Assembly (NCBI GenBank): GCA_009781085.1
Contig: WQYV01000002.1
Span: forward strand, 1 to 62,807
DNA: 62,807 nt
Source of the DNA: Betaproteobacteria bacterium
GTDB lineage: Bacteria > Pseudomonadota > Gammaproteobacteria > Burkholderiales > Rhodocyclaceae
Direction: 5' to 3'
The translations under genes and the position numbers were made by a program. The notes under the pieces are model-generated. The model was not told the origin of the DNA. It did no database searches and saw only the letters and a list, made by a program, of their open reading frames with translations. This document shows positions 1 through 12,525 of this stretch, in pieces. The first letter of the stretch is position 1. Each line of letters opens with the position of its first letter.

Positions 1-95
1 CAGTTTCGCTACACGCTTCCTTTCCACAATCAGTCGCCATGCAGTTGCGTTTCACTTCGTTCGCTGTAACCAACTTACGGCGGGACTTACACCCG

Positions 96-2414
96 CTAGA
101 GTGCGCCCATGCTGGGCGCACAAGCGGAAGGCGGCGAGCCTTTCCAGGGCGCGACCTTGAAGAGCAGCAGCATGCCCGGAATGGCAAGGAAAAAGCAGAA
201 CCAGAAGAAGCTATACCACCCACCCATGCCTTCCACCAGCCATCCGGCGGTGGCATTGATGAGGGTTCGCGGAACAGCCATCAGGCTGGTAAATAGCGCA
301 AGCTGGGTGGCAACATAGGCGGGGTGGGTGGTACGCGCCATGAAGGCGACAAAAGCGGCGCTTCCCAATCCGACCCCCAATGCCTCAAAGCCGACGACCA
401 GCGCCAATGCGAGAAGCGCCCGAATGTCCGTTTCAATTTGTTTTTTGATCCAACCAATCAGGCCATCATCTATAGCCGCATCCCGCTTACTGGCGTCAGT
501 AGAGATAACTACAGCATGCACCTTGTTTGTGAAGGTCTCGCGATAGCTTTTTACCAGGCTTTGCCCATCTACGGTGATATCGAACACTTTCCAAGCCTGT
601 TCCTTCGAGTCTTGTACCTTTGGGGTTTGCTCCCTCAAATTTTGCGCTTTGGATGAAAATAAAGAAACAAACGCAGAAAAGGGGCTTTCCTTCTTGTTGG
701 ATATTTTCTCCAGCGAATAATCAACCCTGATTGGCTGTGCACCTGTTCGATACATTATGGCGCTGACCGTCACATCTCTGGCATTGGGGTCGACGTGTGG
801 CGCATTGACCTCGACAGTCTGGTCACAATGCTGGAAGACCGAACCGGCCCAATCGCGCGCGAGCAAAATATGGAAGGTATCGGTGAGTTTTTTCCATTGT
901 TCGGCAGTGAGTTTTTTCTGTTGTTCATCAGAGAATTTTTTCCATTGTTCATCGGTGAAAAGATTTTTTCGTTGTTCATCGGTGAGTTTTTCCCATTGTT
1001 CATCGTCGAAATTTTTCCGTTCGCCATCAGTGAAATTTCCCCATTGTTCATCGGTAAAAAGGTTTTTCCGCTGCTCATCGGCAAATTTTTTCCATTGTTC
1101 AACGGTAAGTTTTTTCTGTTGTTCGGCAGTGAGTTTTTTCCATTGTTCATCAATGAAGAATTTTTTCCGCTCTTCATCGGTAGAGAATTTTTTCCATTGT
1201 TCATCGGTGAGTTTTTTCCATAGTTTATTGGTGTCATTTTCTTGGCTGAGGCCGGTCGCCAGGCTAGTCATGCGGTTGAAGTTGAAGTAACGCCGTAGCG
1301 AGCTGTCCACCAGCGTACGTGCGTTTCTTTCGTTACCCGCCAAAATCGTCCTGTTCGTGCACGCATTGGCAAACACATCGCCAGTAACGACCCGCACGAA
1401 TTCATCGGGCGGCATCCCGTCATGTTCCTGGGGCGCAACGAACGGAGGCCCCACCCAAGCCAAGCCAGCGAAGCCAAGGATACTGATGGCCTGCACTACG
1501 CCAAACAGCCACAAAGCGCGGTTGATGCCTAGCTTGATCATCCAGATACCGCCAAAAATCCCGCCAATGACCGAAGCCCACAGCCCTGCGTTCTTTACGA
1601 CGATACCGATGTCGGTATTGCTGAAACCCATGTCCAGATAAAATGGCGTGGCAAGCGCCGTACACAGCGAATCGCCCAACTTGTACAGAAAGATGAAAAG
1701 CAGCGCCAGCAACGCCGACTTCAGCCCATGGCGGCTAAAGAACTCGGCAAAAGGTTCGACCACCGCAGCATGCAATGTACGCGGCGCCCCCTTCGCCACC
1801 GCAGGTTCCTTGACCAGCAAAGTCATGACGAGACCCGGAAGCATGAAGGCAGCGGTAATTACAAACACCTCTCCCCACGGCAACCTGTCGGCTAGAATGA
1901 GCGATAGGGAACCCGGAACCAAACCCGCAATACGATAGGCATTGACGTGAATGGCGTTGCCGAGCCCTAGTTCTTCCTCTGGCAAGATTTCCCGACGAAA
2001 AGCATCAAGCGCAATGTCCTGCGTCGCCGAAAGAAGGGCGATCACGGTGGCTAGCATAAACGCTTGCCAAGGGAAACCCTGGCCAGATACACCGGTCTGC
2101 CCCAGCCAGGCAATAGCGGCAACCAATCCGATCTGTGTCACAAACATCCAGCCACGCCGACGCCCCAGCCAAGATACGACGTTGTAGCGATCAAGCAGCG
2201 GCGCCCATAGGAATTTCCACGTAAAAGGGAACTGTGCCAAGGCAAATATGCCAATCACCGTCAATGGCACATTCTCGTTCCTCAGCCATGCCGGAACCAG
2301 ATTGAGCAACAGGTAAAGCGGCATGCCGGAAGCAAACCCGGTGAAGATGCAAACTACCATGCGGCGGTTGAAAATGGCGCGTCGCCAGTCAGGGGCGGAA
2401 GTCGTCTGGGTCAC
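96..2414 (-). CDS. AmpG-like MFS permease with an inserted MlaC-like domain
   Basis: A 772-residue protein. Residues 1-325 and 665-757 read as an AmpG-type major facilitator (muropeptide or related sugar-peptide importer), with about nine membrane segments before and three after a large insert. Residues about 335-660 resemble the periplasmic phospholipid carrier MlaC/Ttg2D: PDEFVRVVTGDV, LVDSSLRRYFNFNRMT, QPIRVDYSLEK and WKVFDITVDGQSL match the order of family motifs. The insert lies between predicted TM9 and TM10, a loop expected to face the periplasm, where MlaC works. Inside it, residues 398-511 are an 8-9 residue repeat array. AmpG proteins are usually about 420-600 residues. The gene is transcribed away from dnaA. 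The permease call is firm; the substrate and the role of the fused domain are inferred. Confidence 0.85.
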   Translation of the reverse strand: MTQTTSAPDWRRAIFNRRMVVCIFTGFASGMPLYLLLNLVPAWLRNENVPLTVIGIFALAQFPFTWKFLWAPLLDRYNVVSWLGRRRGWMFVTQIGLVAAIAWLGQTGVSGQGFPWQAFMLATVIALLSATQDIALDAFRREILPEEELGLGNAIHVNAYRIAGLVPGSLSLILADRLPWGEVFVITAAFMLPGLVMTLLVKEPAVAKGAPRTLHAAVVEPFAEFFSRHGLKSALLALLFIFLYKLGDSLCTALATPFYLDMGFSNTDIGIVVKNAGLWASVIGGIFGGIWMIKLGINRALWLFGVVQAISILGFAGLAWVGPPFVAPQEHDGMPPDEFVRVVTGDVFANACTNRTILAGNERNARTLVDSSLRRYFNFNRMTSLATGLSQENDTNKLWKKLTDEQWKKFSTDEERKKFFIDEQWKKLTAEQQKKLTVEQWKKFADEQRKNLFTDEQWGNFTDGERKNFDDEQWEKLTDEQRKNLFTDEQWKKFSDEQQKKLTAEQWKKLTDTFHILLARDWAGSVFQHCDQTVEVNAPHVDPNARDVTVSAIMYRTGAQPIRVDYSLEKISNKKESPFSAFVSLFSSKAQNLREQTPKVQDSKEQAWKVFDITVDGQSLVKSYRETFTNKVHAVVISTDASKRDAAIDDGLIGWIKKQIETDIRALLALALVVGFEALGVGLGSAAFVAFMARTTHPAYVATQLALFTSLMAVPRTLINATAGWLVEGMGGWYSFFWFCFFLAIPGMLLLFKVAPWKGSPPSACAPSMGAL
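882..1223 (-). repeat. Degenerate 24-27 bp tandem repeat inside the AmpG-MlaC gene
   Basis: About 13 in-frame units encode variations of WKKLTDEQ, RKNLFTDEQ and QKKLTAEQ. On the plus strand the unit appears as TTTTTTCCATTGTTCATCGG with substitutions. The array sits where MlaC proteins carry a single W-x-x-x-x-PEQ-type helix start, so it looks like local expansion of that stretch. The units remain in frame although they vary in length (8 or 9 codons). Confidence 0.9.
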
Positions 2415-2494
2415 GAGGGTTATCCGGTAAAATTTTTTAGATTATCCCAGATGAAACCGGGGCGAGGGCAAGCGATTTCACTCTAGGAGCCGGC

Positions 2495-2503
2495 TGTGGA
2501 TAA
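2495..2503 (-). promoter_or_regulatory. DnaA box
   Basis: Reads TGTGGATAA on the plus strand, i.e. TTATCCACA on the minus strand, a perfect match to the DnaA-box consensus. It lies 128 bp upstream of the chosen dnaA start, so it may serve initiation, dnaA autoregulation or both. Confidence 0.75.
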
Positions 2504-2589
2504 GTTGGCGGCAAGCGGGAAAGCAGGTAGAATCCGACCTGTGCTTGGTCAAAAGCCACGCTCTGATACTTCAGCCGTTTTCCTTGATT

Positions 2590-2629
2590 TGGCCGCAAGG
2601 CCACGCTTGCCGCCCTGTTTCCAGGGCGG
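2590..2629 (+). promoter_or_regulatory. Two adjacent hairpins directly upstream of the dnaA start
   Basis: TGGCC-GCAA-GGCCA (2590-2603) is a 5 bp stem with a GNRA-type loop. CCGCCCTG-TTTC-CAGGGCGG (2610-2629) is a perfect 8 bp GC-rich stem that ends one base before the ATG at 2631. The second stem occupies the normal ribosome-binding position, so it could limit dnaA translation or signal that the true start lies downstream. Confidence 0.6.
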
Positions 2630-2630
2630 T

Positions 2631-4124
2631 ATGTTTGATGTTTTTGTGAACGCCGTGCCCCAAACACAAACCGTCCCTTCTTTGCAGCAGGAATTCTGGC
2701 CTTACTGCCTGGCATGCCTTGAACAGGAACTGCCTGCGCAGCAATTCAACACCTGGATCAAACCACTGCCCATCGAGTATGCCGGCGGCAATGGCGATGG
2801 TAGCCCCAGCTTGACGTTGAAGGCTCCCAATCGCTTCTTCCTGCAATGGGTGCGCGACCGCTACCTGCATCGTATTAGCGAACTGGGCGAAGCATTCCAC
2901 GGCGTACCCTTGCGGCTCGACCTGCAACTGGTTCCCGTGCCGGTCGCTCCCACTGCCACGCTGCACCCGGCCACGAACCGCGATACAGTAGCGGCCAAGG
3001 CTCGCTCTGCACCGCCGCCCCTTTCGACCCCTAATGCTTCGCCTGCACCGGAAGCCCCTGCCAAAACAGTGCCAAGTGCGACGGGTGCCGAACTCGCTTA
3101 CAAAAAAACCTGCCTCAACCCCGATTTCACCTTCGAGACGCTCGTCACTGGCCGCGCTAACGACCTGGCCCGCGCTGCAGCGATGCAGGTTGCCGAGAAT
3201 CCCGGTACTTCCTACAACCCACTTTTCATCTACGGCGGTTCCGGCCTGGGTAAGACCCACCTCGTGCACGCCATCGGCAACGCCGTGTTCCAATGCAACC
3301 CGCGCACGGTGGTGCGCTACGTGCATTCTGAGGATTTTGGCAACGATGTTGTGCGCGCCTACCAGCAAAAGAGCTTCGATGCCCTCAAGCGCTACTACCG
3401 CTCGCTTGACCTGCTCATCATCGACGACATCCAGTTCTTCAGCACCAAGGAGCGGACGAAAGAAGAGTTTTTCCATGCCTTCAACGCGCTGATTGAGGCG
3501 AAAAAGCAGGTTATCATCACTTGCGACACCTACCCCAAGAATATCCAGGGGCTGGAAAACCGCCTTGCCTCGCGTCTCGACTGGGGATTGACAGTACAGA
3601 TCGAAGCGCCCGAACTGGAAATGCGCGTCGCCATCCTGCAAAAGAAGGCCGAGGCGCTACAGGTTCAACTCGACAGCGACGTAGCCTTCCTGATTGCCAA
3701 GAATTTGCGCTCGAACGTGCGTGAACTCGAAGGCGCGCTCAACAAGGTCGTGGCCTACGCACGTTTTCACGAGCGCAACATCTCGCTCGACCTCGCCCGC
3801 GAGGCGCTCAAGGATTTGCTTAATGCCTACAACCGCCAGTTGTCGATTGAGCACATCCAGAAAACCGTGGCCGATTATTACAAAATCAAAACCAGCGACA
3901 TGCATTCCAAGAAGCGCATCCGCACCATCGCCCGCCCGCGCCAGGTGGCAATGTGGCTGGCCAAGGAACTGACCGCCATGTCCCTGCCAGCAATTGGCGA
4001 AGCGTTCGGCGGGCGCGACCACACCACGGTTCTGCACGCCTGCCGCACGGTATCCGACCTGCGCCAGCGTGACCAGCAACTCAACCATGATGTCCACGTG
4101 CTCACCCAAGTCCTGCGGGGGTAA
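2631..4124 (+). CDS. dnaA: Chromosomal replication initiator DnaA
   Basis: AAA+ initiator that binds DnaA boxes and melts oriC. The 497-residue reading shows domain I ([10 protein letters not shown] near the start), a variable proline/alanine-rich linker (domain II, about 110-150), Walker [11 protein letters not shown] near residue 204, Walker [10 protein letters not shown] near 262, and the C-terminal box-binding signature [13 protein letters not shown] near 459. The frame is open upstream to a GTG at 2496, but that stretch does not look like DnaA, so I chose the ATG at 2631. No clear Shine-Dalgarno precedes it because a hairpin sits there. GTG codons at 2646 and 2655 are alternatives. First gene of dnaA-dnaN-gyrB. 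Confidence 0.97.
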   Translation: MFDVFVNAVPQTQTVPSLQQEFWPYCLACLEQELPAQQFNTWIKPLPIEYAGGNGDGSPSLTLKAPNRFFLQWVRDRYLHRISELGEAFHGVPLRLDLQLVPVPVAPTATLHPATNRDTVAAKARSAPPPLSTPNASPAPEAPAKTVPSATGAELAYKKTCLNPDFTFETLVTGRANDLARAAAMQVAENPGTSYNPLFIYGGSGLGKTHLVHAIGNAVFQCNPRTVVRYVHSEDFGNDVVRAYQQKSFDALKRYYRSLDLLIIDDIQFFSTKERTKEEFFHAFNALIEAKKQVIITCDTYPKNIQGLENRLASRLDWGLTVQIEAPELEMRVAILQKKAEALQVQLDSDVAFLIAKNLRSNVRELEGALNKVVAYARFHERNISLDLAREALKDLLNAYNRQLSIEHIQKTVADYYKIKTSDMHSKKRIRTIARPRQVAMWLAKELTAMSLPAIGEAFGGRDHTTVLHACRTVSDLRQRDQQLNHDVHVLTQVLRG

Positions 4125-4133
4125 TTCAGTGTC

Positions 4134-4189
4134 CAGTTTTCAGTCATGTGCTCGCCCAGGCCTTGCGAGGCCGGCTCGCCTGAAAACTG
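4134..4189 (+). repeat. Inverted repeat enclosing a diverged copy of the dnaA 3' end
   Basis: CAGTTTTCAG (4134-4143) and CTGAAAACTG (4180-4189) are perfect 10 bp arms. Between them, 4145-4171 translates as HVLAQALRG, against HVLTQVLRG at the real C-terminus of DnaA just upstream. Five of the nine codons differ only silently, as expected for a diverged functional homologue rather than a recent duplication. The inverted repeat could also act as a weak transcription terminator between dnaA and dnaN. Confidence 0.65.
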
Positions 4190-4237
4190 ATAACTATCTT
4201 CAAACTGCCTTCAACTTTCAACCAGATCGGATCGACT

Positions 4238-7937
<3,700 letters not shown>

Positions 7938-7948
7938 GCGTTTTCCGG

Positions 7949-8080
7949 CTTAGAGCGGTTTTGGTTCAAGTGGATACAAAACTCACCTCTCCAACTTGTG
8001 GGAGAGGGTGCCCCGAAGGGGCGGGAGAGGGGCAGGGGAGAGGGAATGAATGTACAGGCTTAAATCGAAAACGCTCTAAG
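7949..8080. repeat. MITE-like element with terminal inverted repeats
   Basis: CTTAGAGCG (7949-7957) is inverted at 8072-8080 (CGCTCTAAG), and the similarity continues inward for about 28 bp with mismatches. The core contains the GGAGAGGGTGCCCCGAAGG type of intergenic repeat seen scattered in many proteobacterial genomes. No coding capacity, length 132 bp. This fits a non-autonomous miniature transposable element; no target duplication was recognised. Confidence 0.55.
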
Positions 8081-8167
8081 GCTGGATTGCTTCGGAGCAA
8101 AGCTTCTCGCAATGACGGAATGGAAAGGTTGGTTGTTGTCATTGCGGGCGAAGCGAAGCAATCCAGC
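8081..8167. repeat. Palindromic intergenic repeat
   Basis: GCTGGATTGCTTCG...GCAATGAC (8081 onward) is inverted as GTCATTGC...CGAAGCAATCCAGC (to 8167), a long imperfect hairpin of roughly 30 bp arms. It abuts the preceding element and resembles widespread short palindromic repeats of the 'gcgaagcaatccag' type. It probably also ends gyrB transcription. Confidence 0.6.
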
Positions 8168-8188
8168 AAAAAGAGCCTGCGGTATCCC

Positions 8189-8566
8189 CTACACCGATCC
8201 CGCCTCCTCTATGACTTCGTCCAGCGCTTCTTGCCTGCGCCAGCTATCCATAACCGCTTTGAACTGCTCTTCGTAGCCCAGTACATCGGGAAACACGCGG
8301 ACGCGGGCAATCATGCCAAAGACGACCTGCATGTCGGCCACGATCACGGCATCAATCGCCCAGAGGCTGGTGATGTCGAAATGGCCGCAGTTGATGGAAT
8401 CCCACCAGGACAGCAGGAAATCCGAGACGATCATGCTTTGATGAGTGCTGCCTTGGGACATGCTTCCTTCGGGGTTGTTCGCGCAGGCGATGGCAAGCAA
8501 GCGGTCGAGCGCCGCGATTTCGTCTGGCCGCATGACGGGGACTTCCGGTGCAGTGATTGTCTCCAC
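8189..8566 (-). CDS. Conserved hypothetical protein (DUF7673-like)
   Basis: 125 residues, no signal or membrane segment. The core (VSDFLLSWWDS, GHFDITSLWAID, VADMQVVFGMIARV, GYEEQFKAVMDSW) resembles a family of small uncharacterised proteins that I associate with integrative elements and plasmids. The family name is from memory and unverified. It stands alone between an intergenic repeat cluster and lysS on the same strand as lysS, 105 bp from it. A function cannot be inferred. Confidence 0.6.
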   Translation of the reverse strand: METITAPEVPVMRPDEIAALDRLLAIACANNPEGSMSQGSTHQSMIVSDFLLSWWDSINCGHFDITSLWAIDAVIVADMQVVFGMIARVRVFPDVLGYEEQFKAVMDSWRRQEALDEVIEEAGSV

Positions 8567-8671
8567 TTTTTATCTTCTCCTTATTGAATCAAGCTAACCC
8601 CCTGTCCAGGAGCTCCTCAATATGATCCAGGGAACCTCTATCCTATGTCGCTTATTTCGCCGGGCAAAGGT

Positions 8672-10168
8672 TCATTCAGCACGCATTTGCGGAAACAGGA
8701 TGACGTCACGGATCGCGGGACTGTCGGTAAGCAGCATCGCGAGGCGGTCGATGCCGATACCACAGCCACCGGTAGGCGGTAGGCCGATTTCAAGCGCGCG
8801 GATGTAGTCAGCATCGTAATACATGGCTTCCTCGTCGCCTGCATCCTTGGCTGCCGCCTGGGCATGGAAACGGGCGGCCTGGTCTTCAGGGTCATTGAGT
8901 TCCGAGAAACCGTTGGCAATCTCGCGGCCTGCAATGAAAAGCTCGAAGCGTTCAGTGACATCAGGATTGTCGTCGGAAGCGCGGGCCAGCGGCGAAACTT
9001 CGACTGGGTAGTCGATGATGAACGTGGGCTCCCACAGTTCGGCTTCCGCCGAAGCTTCGAAAAGTTGCAATTGCAGGCTGCCAAGGCCGCCGGGTTTGAC
9101 CTTTTCGCCGAAGTCCCCGATTTTCTGCGTGAGCCAGGCGGGGTCGGCAAGTTGCTCCTCGGTAAAACCGGGATGATATTTGCGGATTGCGCCGGTGATG
9201 GTGAGTCGGGCGAAGGGCTTGGCAAAATCGAGCGTGCGTCCCTGATAGACGAAGGTCTCGGTACCAAGCGCTTCGCGCGCGGCCTGACGGATCAACCCTT
9301 CGGTGAAGTCCATCAACGTCCGGTAGTTCGCGTAGGCTTCGTAGAACTCCATCATGGTGAACTCGGGGTTGTGCCGGGGCGATAAACCTTCGTTCCTGAA
9401 ATTGCGGTTGATCTCGAACACTTTCTCGAAACCGCCTACGACCAGCCGCTTCAGGTAAAGCTCGGGCGCGATGCGCAGGTAGAGCGCCATGTCGAGGGCG
9501 TTGTGATGGGTCATGAAGGGTTTAGCCGTCGCCCCGCCCGGAATGGGATGCATCATGGGCGTTTCGACTTCGAGGAAACCGTGATTGCACATGTAGTTGC
9601 GAACCGACTGTACCAGCCGGCTGCGGGCAACGAAAGTGAAGCGCGATTCCTCGCTCATGATGAGGTCGATGTAACGCTGACGGTATCTGGATTCGGTGTC
9701 GGTGAGGCCGTGGAATTTGTCAGGCAGGGGGCGCAGGCTCTTGGTAAGCAGCCGGAGCGTCTCGGCCTTGACGGTCAGTTCGCCCGTTTTGGTCTTGAAC
9801 AGCGTACCGATGCAGCCAACGATGTCACCGATGTCCCAGCGTTTGAAGTCGGCATAGACTTCCTCCCCAACCGCATCGCGCCCTACGTAAAGCTGAAGTT
9901 TGGCGGACAAGTCCTGGATGGTGACGAAGCTTGCCTTGCCCATGACACGCTTGAGCATGATCCGTCCGGCAACCTTGACTTCGATAGGGGTTGCTTCCAG
10001 CGTTTCGGTATCCTTGCCCGCATACAGTTCGCCGAGCTTGCCCGCGGTGTTTTCACGCGCGAAGTCGTTCGGAAACGCACGCCCCGTGCCACGCCATTGG
10101 GCGAGTTTTTCGCGGCGCTCGGCGATGATATGGTTTTCGTCCTGTAAGGCGGCGTTTTGATCGGCCAT
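8672..10168 (-). CDS. lysS: Lysyl-tRNA synthetase (class II)
   Basis: Charges tRNA-Lys with lysine. 498 residues from the ATG at 10168 ([14 protein letters not shown]). An N-terminal OB-fold ([17 protein letters not shown]) precedes the class II core: motif 1 around [21 protein letters not shown], motif 2 [20 protein letters not shown], and motif 3 near the C-terminus ([24 protein letters not shown]). The frame stays open upstream to 10222 with another ATG at 10180, but the extra residues are not family-like. Monocistronic. Confidence 0.97.
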   Translation of the reverse strand: MADQNAALQDENHIIAERREKLAQWRGTGRAFPNDFARENTAGKLGELYAGKDTETLEATPIEVKVAGRIMLKRVMGKASFVTIQDLSAKLQLYVGRDAVGEEVYADFKRWDIGDIVGCIGTLFKTKTGELTVKAETLRLLTKSLRPLPDKFHGLTDTESRYRQRYIDLIMSEESRFTFVARSRLVQSVRNYMCNHGFLEVETPMMHPIPGGATAKPFMTHHNALDMALYLRIAPELYLKRLVVGGFEKVFEINRNFRNEGLSPRHNPEFTMMEFYEAYANYRTLMDFTEGLIRQAAREALGTETFVYQGRTLDFAKPFARLTITGAIRKYHPGFTEEQLADPAWLTQKIGDFGEKVKPGGLGSLQLQLFEASAEAELWEPTFIIDYPVEVSPLARASDDNPDVTERFELFIAGREIANGFSELNDPEDQAARFHAQAAAKDAGDEEAMYYDADYIRALEIGLPPTGGCGIGIDRLAMLLTDSPAIRDVILFPQMRAE

Positions 10169-10413
10169 AGTCTGTCGCATGAAGAAAGTTATAATTGTCG
10201 CAGGCATGGGCGCTTGGAGCAAATCGGGGTAGCAAGCATGGCTTGCCTGCCGGTTCTGCCGGACTTGGATGGAGCATAGCGGCTTTATAGTTTACACTTG
10301 AATTTCTTGTGCCTGAACGAGCATCTGGCGCAATTCCCGTAATGGGCGGGCGGCTAAAAAGAGAATGGTTCGTACTTCGTGCATCTGCTTTATTTTCTGC
10401 ACAATACCAGGGG

Positions 10414-12525
10414 ATGAAGATGGGAATCCTAGGCGGTGCGTTCGGGTGGTTCGGGGGTGTGATAGGGCGACTCTTTGGAGCGAAGGCTACCGCCCATTCA
10501 CAAATGCTCTTGCCCGAGCCGGTTCTGTTAGATTTCGATCATTGCAAAAAACAGCCGGGACTGTTTCAGGGGTTTCATTTCTCCGGAAGGACAACTCGCT
10601 ATGTCATGGACGAATCGCTGTGGCGCGACTTCGAGGCGTTTTACTGTGCCCCACAGGTTTTGTCATGGTGGCTGATCATTGGGAAGGCGGGTTCAGGAAA
10701 AAGCCGTGCGGCGCTCGAATTCTGCATGGCGCTGGAGACAGGCAAGGCAGAGTTCTGTTTGTCAGGCGGAGCCGTTGGATCGGTCGAAATCAAATCAGCC
10801 TCGGACGAGGAACCCTCAACTTGGAAAGCCGGGTTCCTGAACCTTGCAGGGACGCCTTTTTCAACCTGGAAAGACTGGAAGCCCAAACAGCACACCCTCT
10901 TGGTATTCGACCGGGCAACTAGACATTACAACGATGACTCCCGCCTCTGCACAGGATGGCAGGATGGCGAAGATGTCCGGCAACGGTTTAATGTCGCTGA
11001 AATTATCAAGCTTCTCGCAACCAAGGCAGAACAGGGCGAATTCGAGCCGTTCCGCGTGCGGTTGTTGTTACTGGAGCGGGAAAACAGGCAACTAGGTCGG
11101 GATTGGTGCAGGGATTTGTCCACGAACCTTTCTCTGCGTTTCAAGGAAGAGCCCACGCTGCTGCCGCCCGTAACGCCGGAAGGGCTGTTCGGTATTGCTC
11201 AGGATGTATGGAAAAATGTCGGCCAGGACGGTTCAAACGCGCCCTGTCCCTCTTCCGATATTTTCTTGGAAAAGCTGTATTCCGTGGATAGCGATCGGAG
11301 AGCCTTGTTTGCCATGCTGCTGGCTGCGGCAATGACCACGGAAGGAGGCGCGGATTCCGCATTCACCCGCAGCGATGTGCTGAAACTGTCCCTTCAAGAT
11401 GGATACGGGCGCGTATTGCAGCTTGCCGGAAAAGAAAGTGCCGCGCAGGCTTTGAGAATCCTGGCGCTCTCTACCTTAACAGGCGGTAGGCTCGGTGCTT
11501 GCGACCTGGACAAAGATCATGCCTTGTGGAGTTCTGGCCTGGGATATGCAGTAGACGGTGAGGAGGGTATTTTCTACCCCTGGCCTATCGAACCGGAACT
11601 GCTTGGAGAAAGCTTCATCCTAGACGACATGGGACAGGACAGCTTCCCAGAAGATATGCGCATCAGTGACGATGAGATGCGCACTTTGGTCGTCAAGGCA
11701 TGGGAAACCTGCTCTCCCGAAGTGGCTTACTTTTTCGAATGTTGCGGGCAGGACTTTTCGTCCGACCCCTCCTGGATCGAAACGCGGTTCCTGAACTGCC
11801 GCCTGGTCGACGTAGACACCCCGCTCTATATGCGAACCGCCGTAAACATAGTGACCTGGTTCGGCAAGGGGCAACTTGATGCTGCGCGCAAGATTTACGA
11901 ACATATGAACGGCATCGGAAACGCTAGCATGTTCAACCACGAGCGCGCCGAAGTGTCGACAAACCTGATCCGCATCTACTGCGAAGCGGGATTGTTCGAT
12001 GAGGCTTCCCCGGTATTCCTAGCGATGAATACCCTGGGAGAATCGGAAGAAGTTCAGCGCTGCCGCGCCGCGGCCTCGGTCTATCTGGTCGGGGGGCTAT
12101 GCAAGGCAGGGGAACTTGTACGGGCACGGGTCATGTTCGAGGGTGCGCTGGCCTTCGAGGAATCGGAAGAATACCGGAAACCGAAAGCACTCGCGCTCAT
12201 TAGCTTGATCAACGGTTACGCGAGATCAGGGGATTTCAACGAAGCGCACGAATTATTTGGAACCTTGGCAGCTTACGGGAATTCGGAAGCGATACGGATG
12301 CTACGCGCCAAGGCATCCATCAACCTGATCGTCTCTTACTGCAAGACAGGGCGTCTAAAAGAGGCGCGTGCGATCCACGAGAACATGCAGGTGCTCGGAA
12401 ACGAAGCGAAAGTGAGCGATGAATATATCAAGGCATCCAGGTTCCTCGACTACTACACGGCGAAGTATGCAGGGAGCGGGGAACAGGAAGCGCAACCGAA
12501 ACAACCGGTAGCCGCGTCCGCTTGA
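10414..12525 (+). CDS. P-loop (STAND-like) ATPase with PPR-like C-terminal repeats
   Basis: 703 residues from the ATG at 10414; GTG 10309 and ATG 10342 are alternative starts and no start has a clear ribosome site. A glycine-rich segment (GILGGAFGWFGGVIGRLFG) near the N-terminus may touch membrane. Walker A is GKAGSGKS (about 90-97) and a Walker B-like strand is HTLLVFD (about 160-166). From about residue 474 there are five units of 39-42 residues with the pattern NLI-x-x-Y-C-x-x-G-x-[LF]-x-E-A, e.g. LINGYARSGDFNEAHELF and LIVSYCKTGRLKEARAIH. The pattern resembles eukaryotic-type pentatricopeptide repeats, though the period is longer than 35. The layout (ATPase plus helical-repeat sensor) fits signalling or phage-defence STAND proteins, which is inference. 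It stands alone beside a truncated gene. Confidence 0.7.
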   Translation: MKMGILGGAFGWFGGVIGRLFGAKATAHSQMLLPEPVLLDFDHCKKQPGLFQGFHFSGRTTRYVMDESLWRDFEAFYCAPQVLSWWLIIGKAGSGKSRAALEFCMALETGKAEFCLSGGAVGSVEIKSASDEEPSTWKAGFLNLAGTPFSTWKDWKPKQHTLLVFDRATRHYNDDSRLCTGWQDGEDVRQRFNVAEIIKLLATKAEQGEFEPFRVRLLLLERENRQLGRDWCRDLSTNLSLRFKEEPTLLPPVTPEGLFGIAQDVWKNVGQDGSNAPCPSSDIFLEKLYSVDSDRRALFAMLLAAAMTTEGGADSAFTRSDVLKLSLQDGYGRVLQLAGKESAAQALRILALSTLTGGRLGACDLDKDHALWSSGLGYAVDGEEGIFYPWPIEPELLGESFILDDMGQDSFPEDMRISDDEMRTLVVKAWETCSPEVAYFFECCGQDFSSDPSWIETRFLNCRLVDVDTPLYMRTAVNIVTWFGKGQLDAARKIYEHMNGIGNASMFNHERAEVSTNLIRIYCEAGLFDEASPVFLAMNTLGESEEVQRCRAAASVYLVGGLCKAGELVRARVMFEGALAFEESEEYRKPKALALISLINGYARSGDFNEAHELFGTLAAYGNSEAIRMLRAKASINLIVSYCKTGRLKEARAIHENMQVLGNEAKVSDEYIKASRFLDYYTAKYAGSGEQEAQPKQPVAASA

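Larger units (their letters stand above)
2415..2630. other. Candidate chromosomal replication origin (oriC)
   Basis: The 216 bp spacer between the divergent AmpG-like gene and dnaA holds an AT-rich run at about 2426-2445, TTATCC-type motifs at about 2418 and 2442, and one perfect DnaA box. Position beside dnaA-dnaN-gyrB is the usual place for oriC. The region is short for an origin and has only one consensus box, so additional parts could lie elsewhere. Confidence 0.55.

Noticed and set aside
882-1223. CRISPR-like array
   Set aside because: Units are in-frame, degenerate, 24-27 bp and without unique spacers; they are protein-coding repeats.
757-1290. Plus-strand frame rich in FFPLFIGE/SVSFFHCS repeats inside the AmpG-MlaC gene
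   Set aside because: It is the complement of the in-frame WKKLTDEQ repeat; the minus-strand frame is the one with family motifs on both sides.
2496-2630. N-terminal extension of DnaA to GTG 2496
   Set aside because: The extra 45 residues do not look like DnaA and the stretch contains a DnaA box and two hairpins.
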